From positions 325,067 to 389,066 of the forward strand of contig NZ_ATUU01000002.1 of assembly GCF_000420365.1 (NCBI RefSeq): a stretch of DNA of 64,000 nucleotides, read 5' to 3'. Made by a program: the position numbers and the translations under genes. The notes under the pieces were generated by a model. That model had not been told where the DNA came from and ran no database searches. It worked only from the letters and a program-made list of their open reading frames with translations. The DNA is from Weissella halotolerans DSM 20190 (GTDB taxonomy: Bacteria > Bacillota > Bacilli > Lactobacillales > Lactobacillaceae). Below are positions 1 through 8,162 of the stretch, in pieces (position 1 is the first letter of the stretch; every line of letters starts with the position of its first letter).

Positions 1-615
1 AACTGGCTCGTTATCAGCTAAATGCATGTAAGTTTGATCTTCCTTACTTGATGGTTCCACTGTCACTGTTAAGAAAGACTTGGTAACCGCCTTTTTTGTC
101 ATCTGCTTAGTATATTGAAACATCGAGTGTTGTAAGTCACGGGCCGTCATCTCAGGTAACAACTTTACCGGAATCGTGGCCTTTTCAATCATAAAGGTCT
201 TCCCTTGTAAAAGGCGCAGTCGTTTAATTTGATAAACTTCTTCACCAGCTTTTAAAAATAATGCTAGTTGTGTCTCTGCATCTGCAACTTCTTTTTTAAA
301 ATCAACTAACCGAATTGCCGGCGCTTCACCGTGATATCGATATGAATCCGAAACCCCTAAATTTTTGCCCAAGGACTGAAACATAGGCTGGTTCTTCCAG
401 TAGAGGGGGTTTACAAAGGTCCCTGACCCCCGTTTTTTAAAGATAATCCCCTGTTGTGCCAACACATTAAGGGCTCGTTTAATGGAGCTTCGTGATACAC
501 CATAGGATTCCGCTAGTGATCGTTCATCTGGCAGTTTTAAATCTTCAAATTCTTGACGCTTAATGCGGTCCTTCAGATCATCAACTACCCGCATATAAAT
601 AACCTGGCGTTCCAT
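1..615 (-). CDS. GntR/HutC-family transcriptional regulator, C-terminus cut by window edge
   Basis: The reading frame is open for all 205 codons from the ATG at 615 to the window edge, so the C-terminus is missing. The start is set by a GGGAGGGAAAG ribosome binding site just upstream. Residues about 1-70 form a winged helix with the GntR signature (LPDERSLAESYGVSRSSIKRAL, then a turn and KKRGSGTFV). The rest resembles a UTRA effector-binding domain (YQIKRLRLLQGKTFMIEKA, then LPEMTARDLQHSMF). Such proteins are usually sugar-responsive repressors (TreR, YvoA-like). The effector cannot be told because the regulated gene would lie to the left of the window. Confidence 0.85.
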   Translation of the reverse strand, partial: MERQVIYMRVVDDLKDRIKRQEFEDLKLPDERSLAESYGVSRSSIKRALNVLAQQGIIFKKRGSGTFVNPLYWKNQPMFQSLGKNLGVSDSYRYHGEAPAIRLVDFKKEVADAETQLALFLKAGEEVYQIKRLRLLQGKTFMIEKATIPVKLLPEMTARDLQHSMFQYTKQMTKKAVTKSFLTVTVEPSSKEDQTYMHLADNEPV

Positions 616-656
616 AATCACTTTCCCTCCCTGTTTATCAGTTAACAGCGTAACAT

Positions 657-693
657 AAAAGTGGTCCAACCAAAAATTGGTTAGACCACTTTG
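657..693 (-). terminator. Intrinsic terminator after HD hydrolase gene
   Basis: Inverted repeat AAAGTGGTC-(C/T)AACCAA with a short loop. In the minus direction it is followed by TTTTA. It sits between the HD-protein stop and the GntR start. Confidence 0.7.
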
Positions 694-699
694 TAAACT

Positions 700-1380
700 T
701 TAATAATCTTTGCCAGCCCATTCAGCCTCAAATTGACTAACGAAAGTATGCATTGCCTGATCACGGATTTTCCCAATTCGTTTACCTTCATTGGTATTTA
801 GGTAATCCTTTAACAAAAATAATTTTTCGTAAAAGTGGTTAATCATCGTCTCGCCATCAGCTGATCGATACTCGGCTTTGGTTTTTAACTGGCGAGGTTT
901 AATCGCAGGATCATATAATACGTGTCCTGCCTGATAGCCGTATGCAATGACTCGGGTCACCGCAATCATCCCCATCGCTTCTAGGCGGTCAGCATCTTGG
1001 ACAATTTGCCCATTTAAATCAAGGGGCTCTGCTTGTCCAAAGCGTTGCTTACTCCAAGACATATTATCAATAATATAAAAAATGGCCGTCTGATCATGCA
1101 AGCTGACGTTCTGTGCCGTCATGAACTGAGCCAGTTCTGTTTTTGCTTTACCAACATTTGCGACTAACTTATCATCATAAACATCATGCAAAGTTGCAGC
1201 TGCCAAGGTGATAAACGCATTTGCACTTGGTTCGGTTGTTAATAAATGCTGCGCTAATTTGACGACCCGCTTAATATGGGTCACATCGTGTCCGCTATTA
1301 TCCCCTTTTAAGGCCACTTGCATGTATTCATTTAGGCTGGCTAATTGTCTTGCTTGTACGGGGGTTAACTGTCCTGTCAT
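700..1380 (-). CDS. HD-domain metal-dependent phosphohydrolase
   Basis: 226 residues. The HD fold ligands are visible as H31 in GHDVTHIKRV, the H65-D66 pair in TLHDVYDD, and a downstream Asp in VQDADRLEAMG. These are the metal-binding positions of the HD superfamily (YedJ-like group of soluble phosphohydrolases). The substrate is unknown; nucleotides are common in the family. It lies 13 nt downstream of the membrane-protein gene on the same strand, so the two may be co-transcribed, and a terminator follows it. Confidence 0.8.
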   Translation of the reverse strand: MTGQLTPVQARQLASLNEYMQVALKGDNSGHDVTHIKRVVKLAQHLLTTEPSANAFITLAAATLHDVYDDKLVANVGKAKTELAQFMTAQNVSLHDQTAIFYIIDNMSWSKQRFGQAEPLDLNGQIVQDADRLEAMGMIAVTRVIAYGYQAGHVLYDPAIKPRQLKTKAEYRSADGETMINHFYEKLFLLKDYLNTNEGKRIGKIRDQAMHTFVSQFEAEWAGKDY

Positions 1381-1393
1381 TTTGATTACTCCT

Positions 1394-2125
1394 TTAAAAT
1401 GCCTTGGTTAGCAGGACCACAATGAGGTTCACTAGGAGCGCTAAGCTAAATAAAACAAGGTAAAAGCCACCCACTGTGACTAGCCAATCCAAGCCGTAGG
1501 TCAGGTAAAAACTTGGGTTAACACCCGTCAAAAACAATGCTACTAACATTAAGAGACCCACATATAAAAAGCTACCAGACCAGGTATTATGCCAGTCAGC
1601 ACGGCTCAGGTTAAGCCCAAGACTTAAACTGATTATCATAACTAGCCATAGCAAAAAATGCCACCAAGTAAATCCCGCAGTCACTACAGTAAAATTCAAG
1701 TTAGGACTAAAGAGCTGTGGCCAGAGCCACTTGGTTACTAACATCATGCAGGCAATAATACCCATAAAGGGCGCTTGTCCAATAAAAAAATTACCTAAGC
1801 GCTGGTAGAGATTGTGTGGATGATAAGAGTGTGCCACATAACCCAACTGTGTGGTCGTAATAGCCTCTTTAGGTGCTACAAAAAGCTTTATTTGGTCAAT
1901 ATGATGTAAAAAAAGTAGTGCTAACAGGGCATGTGATCCCTCATGAACGACGATACCAAGGCACCCCCAATAACTTTGTGCACGAAGACCATACCGCTTA
2001 ACAATTAAAGTCACCGTCTGGCTAGTTAACGCTGAAATAAGTAAATTCGCCAGCAGGGGCATTATAAATCCAAGCCCCAATAAATATAACCAACTTTGCC
2101 AAACCATACTTATAAAGGACATCAT
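1394..2125 (-). CDS. Multi-pass membrane protein with HExxH motif (putative intramembrane metalloprotease)
   Basis: 243 residues with about six hydrophobic segments. H61-E62-G-S-H65 sits in a hydrophobic helix (LGIVVHEGSHALLALLF), as in M50-type site-2-protease-like enzymes. A clear second motif (N/D-P-G or similar) is not obvious, so catalytic activity is an inference. The start ATG overlaps the stop of the upstream deacylase gene by 4 nt (ATGA), a translationally coupled arrangement. I do not recognise a named family. Confidence 0.6.
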   Translation of the reverse strand: MMSFISMVWQSWLYLLGLGFIMPLLANLLISALTSQTVTLIVKRYGLRAQSYWGCLGIVVHEGSHALLALLFLHHIDQIKLFVAPKEAITTTQLGYVAHSYHPHNLYQRLGNFFIGQAPFMGIIACMMLVTKWLWPQLFSPNLNFTVVTAGFTWWHFLLWLVMIISLSLGLNLSRADWHNTWSGSFLYVGLLMLVALFLTGVNPSFYLTYGLDWLVTVGGFYLVLFSLALLVNLIVVLLTKAF

Positions 2126-2616
2126 CGCGTCTGTTGCAAATCAGCAAATTGACCCTGTACAAAGTCCGCTAAGAGCTGACTATCAACTTTAATGGACCGC
2201 CCTAATTCACCGGCTGATACCACAATGGTACCAGCTTTTTTCGCTGCCTCATCAAAATAAATTGGAAACTTCTTGTTTTGCCAGATCCCCACTGGATTAT
2301 TAGCACCATGAATATATCCTGTTGTTGCCTGCAGGTCCCTTGTGTGAATCATGTCGACCCGCTTATTAGCGGACACAGCAGCTAACTTTTTTTCATCAAG
2401 GTGTGCATCAATGGGAACAATGCCAATAACCGGTCCCGTAACATTACCGGTCAAGGCTAAAGTCTTATAAATATCATGCTCACTTAAACCATATCTTGCC
2501 ATCTCAGCGTCCTTTCGATTTAAACCATCTTCAAACACAATGGTTTCATATGGAATGGCTGCCTTGTCCAGAATTTGTTCAACTAAAACTTTTTTAATCT
2601 TTTTCTTTTTACCCAT
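2122..2616 (-). CDS. ybaK: YbaK/EbsC-family Cys-tRNA(Pro) deacylase
   Basis: 164 residues, the usual length of bacterial YbaK/EbsC proteins. The family hydrolyses Cys mischarged on tRNA-Pro. Family features include the early KxLVEQILDKAAIPYE segment, the central GPVIGIVPIDAHLDEKKLAA stretch with a conserved Lys, YIHGANNPVGI, and the C-terminal IVVSAGELGRSIKVD block typical of the fold. It is translationally coupled to the membrane HExxH gene downstream. A short lysine-rich N-terminus (MGKKKKIKK) precedes the domain. Confidence 0.88.
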   Translation of the reverse strand: MGKKKKIKKVLVEQILDKAAIPYETIVFEDGLNRKDAEMARYGLSEHDIYKTLALTGNVTGPVIGIVPIDAHLDEKKLAAVSANKRVDMIHTRDLQATTGYIHGANNPVGIWQNKKFPIYFDEAAKKAGTIVVSAGELGRSIKVDSQLLADFVQGQFADLQQTR

Positions 2617-2653
2617 CTTGTTTATACGCCCATTTACCTTCCGTTAGGTTAAT

Positions 2654-2700
2654 AAAAAAAGCATATCACTACACACAGGTTGGTGTAAATAATATGCTTT
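2654..2700 (-). terminator. Intrinsic terminator after ABC-F gene
   Basis: Inverted repeat AAAGCATAT...ATATGCTTT. In the minus direction the 3' arm is followed by TTTTATT, just after the ABC-F stop. Confidence 0.8.
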
Positions 2701-2710
2701 CTTCAAGTGT

Positions 2711-4342
2711 TTACAGCCGAATATTCGCCTTAGCTAAGGCTTCTTGCACACTAGCGGTAGCCATAAATTCATCATATGAGGTTTCTGCCCGCTCGATGAC
2801 GCCCTCTGGACTAATCACAATAATATGATCTGCAATCGTTTGGGCAAAGGTATGATCATGAGAAGTGAAAATAATCCCTCCTTTGTAATCGATCAGCCCA
2901 TCATTCAAGGAAGTAATCGATTCTAGGTCAAGATGGTTGGTTGGGTCATCTAAAATTAAGACGTTCGGCTTAGTTAACATCAACTTAGAGAAGACCACTC
3001 GAACTTTTTCGCCCCCAGACAAAACGGCCAGCGTCTTTTCAGCATCTTCACCTTTAAAGAGCATCCGACCTAACAATCCCCGCAGGAAGGTGTTATCATC
3101 TTCACCCTTTTCGGCAAAATCACGTAGGTAATCTAAAATTGGCTGCTCTGGCTTAGGAAAATTACTAGCCATATCCTTAGCTAAATAATCACGACTGGTT
3201 GTGACACCCCAGGTAACGGTCCCTTCGTCGGGTGTCTGACGGCCAGCTAGTATATCGAGCAACATGGTTGCCGCCACGTCATTTTCCGCCATAACCAGCG
3301 CTTTTTCATTAGGCTGCAAGGTGAAACTTACATTGTTTAGTAGTTTAACACCGTCAACCGTTTTAGAGATATTTTCAACACGGACCATGTCATTACCAAT
3401 CGGCCGACTAAGGTCAAAATGAATATAAGGATACTTACGACTAGATGGTTGAATATCATCAAGCGTAATTTTTTCTAATTGCTTCTTACGAGCCGTTGCT
3501 TGCTTGGACTTAGATGCATTAGCTGAAAAACGCGCAACGAAGTCTTGTAGTTCCTTAATTTGCTCTTCTTTTTTCGCATTTTGCTGTGATTGTAGTCGCG
3601 CAGCTAATTCGGATGATTCCTTCCAGAAATCATAATTACCAACAAACTCTGTAATCTTGCCAAAATCAACATCGAGCGTCATGGTTGAAACGGCATTTAG
3701 GAAGTGCCGATCATGGGACACAACAATCACAATGTTTTTATAATCAGCTAAGAAGTCTTCCAGCCAGGCAATCGTTTTCGTATCTAATCCATTGGTGGGC
3801 TCATCCAAAATCAAAATATCTGGGTTACCAAAAAGCGCCTGGGCTAACAAAACTTTGACCTTTTCGGTTTCGGCCAATTCAGCCATCTGAGTCTGGTGTT
3901 GATCACCTGGAATCCCTAAACTTTGCAAAAGTTGGGCTGCATCGGCTTCAGCAGTCCAGCCATTTAAGTCATCAAATAAGGCTGACAGTTCACCAGCGCG
4001 AACGCCATCTTCATCACTAAAATCAGGTTTAGCATAAATCGCATCCATCTCCGCCTTGACATCATACAGCTCCTGGTAGCCCCGCAAAACGGTCTCCATC
4101 ACCGTATAATTATCAAACGCAAAGTGATCTTGTACCAAAGATGACATCCGTTCATTGGGATCCATCGTGATCGTTCCTGTCGTTGGTTGTAGCTTACCTT
4201 CAAGCACCTTTAGAAAGGTTGACTTACCTGCACCATTGGCACCAATAATGCCATAGGTATTTCCAGGCGTAAACTTCAAATTGACATTGTCGTATAACTT
4301 CTTGCCACTAAAGGCAACTGAGACATTTGAAACAGTTAACAT
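2711..4342 (-). CDS. ABC-F family ATPase, YkpA/YbiT type
   Basis: 543 residues with two ATP-binding domains and no membrane segment, as expected for ribosome-associated ABC-F proteins. NBD1 has a full Walker A (GANGAGKST, 34-42) and LILDEPTNGLD. Its signature is replaced by LAETEKVKV, as in B. subtilis YkpA. The linker carries FVARFSANASKSKQA, typical of the YkpA/YbiT subgroup. NBD2 has LSGGEKVRV, but its Walker A is degenerate (MAENDVAATML) and the Walker B reads LILDDPTNHLD, with Asp at the usual catalytic Glu. It is single-gene, ended by its own terminator. It is not an obvious resistance-type ABC-F. Confidence 0.9.
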   Translation of the reverse strand: MLTVSNVSVAFSGKKLYDNVNLKFTPGNTYGIIGANGAGKSTFLKVLEGKLQPTTGTITMDPNERMSSLVQDHFAFDNYTVMETVLRGYQELYDVKAEMDAIYAKPDFSDEDGVRAGELSALFDDLNGWTAEADAAQLLQSLGIPGDQHQTQMAELAETEKVKVLLAQALFGNPDILILDEPTNGLDTKTIAWLEDFLADYKNIVIVVSHDRHFLNAVSTMTLDVDFGKITEFVGNYDFWKESSELAARLQSQQNAKKEEQIKELQDFVARFSANASKSKQATARKKQLEKITLDDIQPSSRKYPYIHFDLSRPIGNDMVRVENISKTVDGVKLLNNVSFTLQPNEKALVMAENDVAATMLLDILAGRQTPDEGTVTWGVTTSRDYLAKDMASNFPKPEQPILDYLRDFAEKGEDDNTFLRGLLGRMLFKGEDAEKTLAVLSGGEKVRVVFSKLMLTKPNVLILDDPTNHLDLESITSLNDGLIDYKGGIIFTSHDHTFAQTIADHIIVISPEGVIERAETSYDEFMATASVQEALAKANIRL

Positions 4343-4419
4343 ATATTTTTCTCATTCCTTTTTTCCTTGATTGGGTCGTAATCATCATTCTAACAGAAAG
4401 TTGTCAGTCACGCTAAATA

Positions 4420-5214
4420 CTAATGGTTTCTTTGGTTGGACCAGGCTAAGGCCACAAAATAGATTGCAGCCTCTAAAATAGCAATATAAAAGGAAACCGG
4501 CACGTTCGTCCAATAAGATAAAACTAATGCCACCCAGACACCAAATACAGCAAAACTAATTGACCAAGCGACCATTTGCCAGACTGTCCGTCCTACCCGC
4601 ATGGCAGCGCTAGCAGGCAGGGTCATCAAAATGAAGATCAATAGTGATCCAACAATTTGTGATGAAACGGCAACCGTAGTTGCCATAATAACTAGAAAGG
4701 CCACTTCAACTAACACAATATATTTAATACTAAAGCGTGCGGTATTGTAGTCAAAGGCAAAGTGCCGCAGCGGTCTGAATAAGACTAACACCAACACTAG
4801 TACCAGGACTGCCAACAGAATAACCTGTTGAATATTATCATGACTGATACTAAAAATTGAGCCAAATAAAATACTCGTAGCCGCACTAGCGTTCTTCTGT
4901 GATAAGGCTAAAAAGGCGATCCCCAAGCCAATTGCAATGGCACTAACTGCTGATATCAAGGAATCAGCATGTTCTTCTTGCATGCCCAATTCACCAATCG
5001 TGGTCGCAGCCAAAATGGTGAATAACAACATTCCCCACAAGGGCGACCAATTCATAAAAAGACCAAATGATGCGCCGGCAAACCCAATCTCGCTTAAGGT
5101 ATGGGCCAAAAAAGACATCTGTCTAGCCACTACAAAGACGCCAACAAAGCCACTCACAATAGCAATCAACGTCCCTACAATAAAGGCATTTTGCATAAAT
5201 GGATAATTAAGCAT
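4420..5214 (-). CDS. Zinc/manganese ABC transporter permease (AdcB/ZnuB family)
   Basis: 264 residues, about eight hydrophobic segments, ABC-3 family. Characteristic pieces are FVVARQMSFLAHTLSEIGFAG near the N-terminus and LVEVAFLVIMATTVAVSSQIVGSLLIFILMT in the centre. It is the last gene of the four-gene operon and overlaps the ATPase gene by 8 nt. It forms the membrane channel for the metal delivered by the binding protein. Zinc is inferred from the regulator and operator of the operon, not from the permease itself. Confidence 0.9.
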   Translation of the reverse strand: MLNYPFMQNAFIVGTLIAIVSGFVGVFVVARQMSFLAHTLSEIGFAGASFGLFMNWSPLWGMLLFTILAATTIGELGMQEEHADSLISAVSAIAIGLGIAFLALSQKNASAATSILFGSIFSISHDNIQQVILLAVLVLVLVLVLFRPLRHFAFDYNTARFSIKYIVLVEVAFLVIMATTVAVSSQIVGSLLIFILMTLPASAAMRVGRTVWQMVAWSISFAVFGVWVALVLSYWTNVPVSFYIAILEAAIYFVALAWSNQRNH

Positions 5215-5914
5215 GGTCTTGATTCCCCACTTTCAAGCGACTAGTGTCTAATTCAGCAACTGATCCAAACTCGCTATCTTGAGCGGACAATAGTAAATAG
5301 TCATCTGCGAACTCCTTAACTATATCCAAGTCATGACTAATCATAATAATACTCAAATGATGGTGGTCTCGGTAATGACGAACCACATCCATTAATTCGT
5401 ACTTTGCCACATTATCAAGATTAGCGGTTGCTTCATCTAAAATTAAAACACTCGGATTAACTAACAACGCTTGGGCCAAGTAGGCCCGTTGGCGCTCACC
5501 ACCAGAGGCACGATCAATCCGGCGCCGCGCCAAGCTTGTTAGGTGGGTATCCTTCAAGATATGGGTCAACTGCTGTTTTTCAGCTCTGGATAACCAAGGG
5601 CGCCAGCCCCGATCGTAACTAAGCTCAACAAAATCTGCAATATAGAGTGGAAAGTCGGCTACATTAGGCCGCTCTTGGGGAACATACCTTACTACCGTCG
5701 CTGGATTAGTCCAAACTAATTCCCCAGCAGTTAATTGCTGCTGTCCCAAAATAGCTCTTAATAAGGTCGTTTTCCCAACTCCATTATCACCAATCACCGC
5801 TAACATCCGTTGCTGACCAAGCTGAAAGTTTACCCCTTGGTATAACCAATGTTGGTCAAACTTTATCCCAATATTATGTCCCAGGAGGACTGGTTGCTTA
5901 GTTTGACTCGTCAT
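5207..5914 (-). CDS. Zinc/manganese ABC transporter ATP-binding protein (AdcC/ZnuC family)
   Basis: About 235 residues. Walker A GDNGVGKTT, Q-loop VPQERP, signature ASGGERQRAYLAQAL (first Ser of LSGG replaced by Ala-Ser), Walker B VLILDEATANLD, and H-loop IMISHDLD are all present. The ATG at 5914 is preferred over an in-frame GTG at 5920. The gene overlaps the binding-protein gene upstream and the permease gene downstream, consistent with one transcript. It energises metal import at the cytoplasmic face. Confidence 0.9.
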   Translation of the reverse strand: MTSQTKQPVLLGHNIGIKFDQHWLYQGVNFQLGQQRMLAVIGDNGVGKTTLLRAILGQQQLTAGELVWTNPATVVRYVPQERPNVADFPLYIADFVELSYDRGWRPWLSRAEKQQLTHILKDTHLTSLARRRIDRASGGERQRAYLAQALLVNPSVLILDEATANLDNVAKYELMDVVRHYRDHHHLSIIMISHDLDIVKEFADDYLLLSAQDSEFGSVAELDTSRLKVGNQDHA

Positions 5915-6815
5915 GTGCACCCACCGCCTTTGCTAACTGCTTTAACTGAGCATATTGCCAATCAAGATAAGACTGTCCTTGCCCTTTAGTTTCTGTCACT
6001 TTTACCACCGGCACCTGATGCTCTTTGGCATAAGCAACCGCTTGATCAACCAGCTTTCCTTTGGCCTGCTTATTCTCAATTACAACCTTAACTTGGCCTT
6101 GATCAATCGCCTTGCGCCAAGCCTGAACGGCAGCGGGTGTAGGGTCTTGTCCCTCATCAATTGCTTGCCCAAACGCTGGTACTAGGATGTTAGCATCTAA
6201 ACTTTTTAAGGTTAAATCAAAAACAGGCTCCGTAGTCAGGACACCCTGACCAGCCAAGGTTTGCTTCAACGTACTCCTTAACTGGTCTAGTTTAGTTAGT
6301 TTTCGTAAGTAGTGTTGCGCATTCTGTTCAAAATATGGTTTTTTCGCTGGAATCAGTTGACTATAGGTTATCACCAACTGATTGGTTAACCGATTTGCTA
6401 GGTCAGGCGCATACCAGAAATGTTCATTATCTCCCGCATGATAGTGGTACAGCTTGGCAACTGTAATCTTTTTAGCAGATTCATTGGCTTGCGCTAAGCG
6501 CGTGCTCCACTGATCATAGCCACCGCCATTTGAAATGATGATATCTGCCTGTTGGTACAACCTAGCTGTACTAGCTGTAGGTTCAAAGTCATGAGGATCA
6601 ATGGCTGGATTGGTTAAAACACTGCGGACACTGCCTTGATTGCCTAAGACTGCCTGGGCAATTTCACCATAACTATCTAAACTGGCCACTACATGTAGCC
6701 TGCCCGTCTGCTGACTCTCTTTTGTTTGTTTAATTCCGGTAAACACTACCAGCCCAATTAAAAAAATAACAAATATAGCAGGAAGGCCCAATAACCACTT
6801 ACTATTCTTAGTCAT
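5898..6815 (-). CDS. Zinc/manganese ABC transporter substrate-binding protein, without lipobox
   Basis: About 305 residues, ZnuA/TroA fold. Likely metal ligands are the His of DPHDFEPTA, the His of EHFWYAP, and a Glu in TTEPVFDLTL where zinc-specific proteins often have His. The His-rich loop of many ZnuA proteins is absent. The N-terminus has one hydrophobic segment (LPAIFVIFLIGLVVFTGI), but the whole protein contains no Cys, so it cannot be a lipoprotein. It probably stays anchored by the uncleaved signal segment. The second ATG (6815) has a GGGGG at good spacing; the first ATG (6824) is too close. It overlaps the regulator gene. Confidence 0.85.
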   Translation of the reverse strand: MTKNSKWLLGLPAIFVIFLIGLVVFTGIKQTKESQQTGRLHVVASLDSYGEIAQAVLGNQGSVRSVLTNPAIDPHDFEPTASTARLYQQADIIISNGGGYDQWSTRLAQANESAKKITVAKLYHYHAGDNEHFWYAPDLANRLTNQLVITYSQLIPAKKPYFEQNAQHYLRKLTKLDQLRSTLKQTLAGQGVLTTEPVFDLTLKSLDANILVPAFGQAIDEGQDPTPAAVQAWRKAIDQGQVKVVIENKQAKGKLVDQAVAYAKEHQVPVVKVTETKGQGQSYLDWQYAQLKQLAKAVGAHDESN

Positions 6816-7275
6816 CTGTCTCATCCCCCATTAAGCACTGCTCTAAGGACTGTAGAAATCGTGCTATGGTAGCTTGTTCATCTGTGTCAAAATCCATCAA
6901 CAATTGCTGATAATGCTCAAGCGTCTGCGCATGCCGACGCGCATGGACTTGCGCTAGTGAAATACCATGGGCCGTCAACGCCCAGCGACTAATGCGGCCA
7001 TCATGATCATCCGGCACTTGCGTTACCATAGGCTTAACAGCATGTTGTAAATGCTTCATGACCTTCGTGATGGCCGCGGGTGATACCACTAAAGCATGAG
7101 CCAATTCAGAATTCGTTTGAGGGCCGTTTTGAGCTAACAACATTAACACGTGTCCTTGCGTTGTCGTCACATCACTTGCCTCATCCGTTTCACCTAGCAA
7201 AATTTCCCGCTGATTTTCCGCCAAAATCCGGACGTGCTTTAAAAAAGCATCAATTTGTTCAGCTGTCTCAGTCAT
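6808..7275 (-). CDS. MarR-family zinc-responsive repressor (AdcR/ZitR type)
   Basis: 155 residues from the ATG at 7275, which lies 8 nt from GGAG; an upstream in-frame TTG at 7281 is too near. The N-terminus (DAFLKHVRILAENQREILLG) and TTTQGHVLMLL align closely with pneumococcal AdcR by memory. The His pair in VHARRHAQTLEHY matches the AdcR zinc ligands. The Cys and Glu that complete AdcR site 1 appear as Thr and Gly here. It heads the regulator-binding protein-ATPase-permease operon, and two AdcR/ZitR-like boxes overlap its promoter region. So it probably represses its own operon when zinc is sufficient. Confidence 0.88.
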   Translation of the reverse strand: MTETAEQIDAFLKHVRILAENQREILLGETDEASDVTTTQGHVLMLLAQNGPQTNSELAHALVVSPAAITKVMKHLQHAVKPMVTQVPDDHDGRISRWALTAHGISLAQVHARRHAQTLEHYQQLLMDFDTDEQATIARFLQSLEQCLMGDETDD

Positions 7276-7287
7276 CCGCAAAACTCC

Positions 7288-7311
7288 TTTACCAGTTAAT
7301 TAACCAGTAAA
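7288..7311. promoter_or_regulatory. Tandem ZitR/AdcR operator boxes
   Basis: Two abutting 12-mers, TTTACCAGTTAA (7288-7299) and TTAACCAGTAAA (7300-7311). Each is one base away from the TTAACYRGTTAA consensus known for LAB AdcR/ZitR. They lie immediately upstream of the regulator's ribosome binding site, where bound repressor would block transcription of the zinc operon. Confidence 0.8.
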
Positions 7312-7349
7312 ATATAACACGTTGGTCCTTCCCATGCAAGGTCACTTAC

Positions 7350-7790
7350 TTAATTAAGTAAGCGTAACGGCGCATGACAACGACCACAACGATATCGACT
7401 TAACTTTATTCGACGTTGACGGTATATATCATGGCCTCGTTCACAGCGATAGTGCCACCGCTGCTGGCTAGTCCGACTAGTCGGCGGTGCATATCTTAGA
7501 CCGCCCACATCAGCCAAGAGCCGTTTAAATGACTGGTCCTTATGCTGGTAAGGTCGTCCTTGTAAATGTAAGTGGTAATGGACCAATTCGTGTTTAATCA
7601 CCCCAATCAAATTGGCCAAATCGAATTCAGTCAACATCAAAGGATTAAACTCCAAATCATGACTACTTAACAGATAACGACCACCTGTTGTACGTAGGCG
7701 GTTGTTAAATCGTGCCTGGTGTAAAAAAGGACGATGAAAAGAGTCTTTTGATACCTCTTCCACTAGAGTCTGCAAGGTTCGATTATCCAT
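7350..7790 (-). CDS. SprT-family protein
   Basis: 146 residues, typical of the Firmicute SprT-like family. A zinc-metalloprotease motif HELVHYHLHLQGR lies at about 87-99. A C-terminal zinc ribbon carries two Cys pairs (CERGH then CGRCH), with a family-like WHYRCERGHDI segment between. The role of bacterial SprT-like proteins is poorly defined; a DNA-protein crosslink protease role is known for eukaryotic relatives only. It lies convergent to nothing obvious and downstream of the first tRNA pair. Confidence 0.85.
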   Translation of the reverse strand: MDNRTLQTLVEEVSKDSFHRPFLHQARFNNRLRTTGGRYLLSSHDLEFNPLMLTEFDLANLIGVIKHELVHYHLHLQGRPYQHKDQSFKRLLADVGGLRYAPPTSRTSQQRWHYRCERGHDIYRQRRIKLSRYRCGRCHAPLRLLN

Positions 7791-7884
7791 AAGCTTGCTG
7801 TCCCCCCTCTGCTTTAGTTCCTGTTAGTCATTGATCTACTTGAATCTGCTTACTGCCAATTAACATATGCTTATCAAACTAAAT

Positions 7885-7920
7885 AAAAAGCCGGCAAGCG
7901 TAATCGCTCACCGACTTTTT
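7885..7920 (-). terminator. Terminator of first tRNA-Tyr/tRNA-Gln unit
   Basis: In the minus direction, AAAAAGTCGGTGAGCG pairs with CGCTTGCCGGCTTTTT and ends in a T-run, directly downstream of tRNA-Gln. Confidence 0.8.
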
Positions 7921-7923
7921 CAG

Positions 7924-7995
7924 TTGGGATAGCTGGATTCGAACCAGCGATACACGGTACCAAAAACCGATGCCTTACCGCTTGGCCATATCCCA
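7924..7995 (-). tRNA. tRNA-Gln (anticodon UUG), copy 1
   Basis: 72 nt cloverleaf. The acceptor stem is TGGGATA/TATCCCA, the anticodon loop TTTTGGT reads UUG, and the T-arm is GCTGGTTCGAATCCAGC. CCA is not encoded. It is transcribed after tRNA-Tyr from the same promoter. Confidence 0.95.
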
Positions 7996-8004
7996 ATAAT
8001 AAAA

Positions 8005-8087
8005 TGGGGGGTAAAGGATTCGAACCTTTGAACCCGAAGGAATGGATTTACAGTCCACCGCGTTTAACCAGACTTCGCTAACCCCCC
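8005..8087 (-). tRNA. tRNA-Tyr (anticodon GUA), copy 1
   Basis: 83 nt with the long variable arm of bacterial tRNA-Tyr. The acceptor stem is GGGGGGT/ACCCCCC, the anticodon loop is CTGTAAA, and the T-arm is AAAGGTTCGAATCCTTT. CCA is not encoded. Confidence 0.95.
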
Positions 8088-8102
8088 GAAATCAACTTTT
8101 AT

Positions 8103-8131
8103 ATAATAGCAATTATTCCCACTAAATGCAA
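8103..8131 (-). promoter_or_regulatory. Promoter of first tRNA-Tyr/tRNA-Gln unit
   Basis: In the minus direction, TTGCAT (8126-8131), a 17-nt spacer, and TATTAT (8103-8108), placed about 15 nt before the tRNA-Tyr 5' end. Confidence 0.7.
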
Positions 8132-8162
8132 GAAAAACACTAGAAGTTTTTAGTTGATTTCT

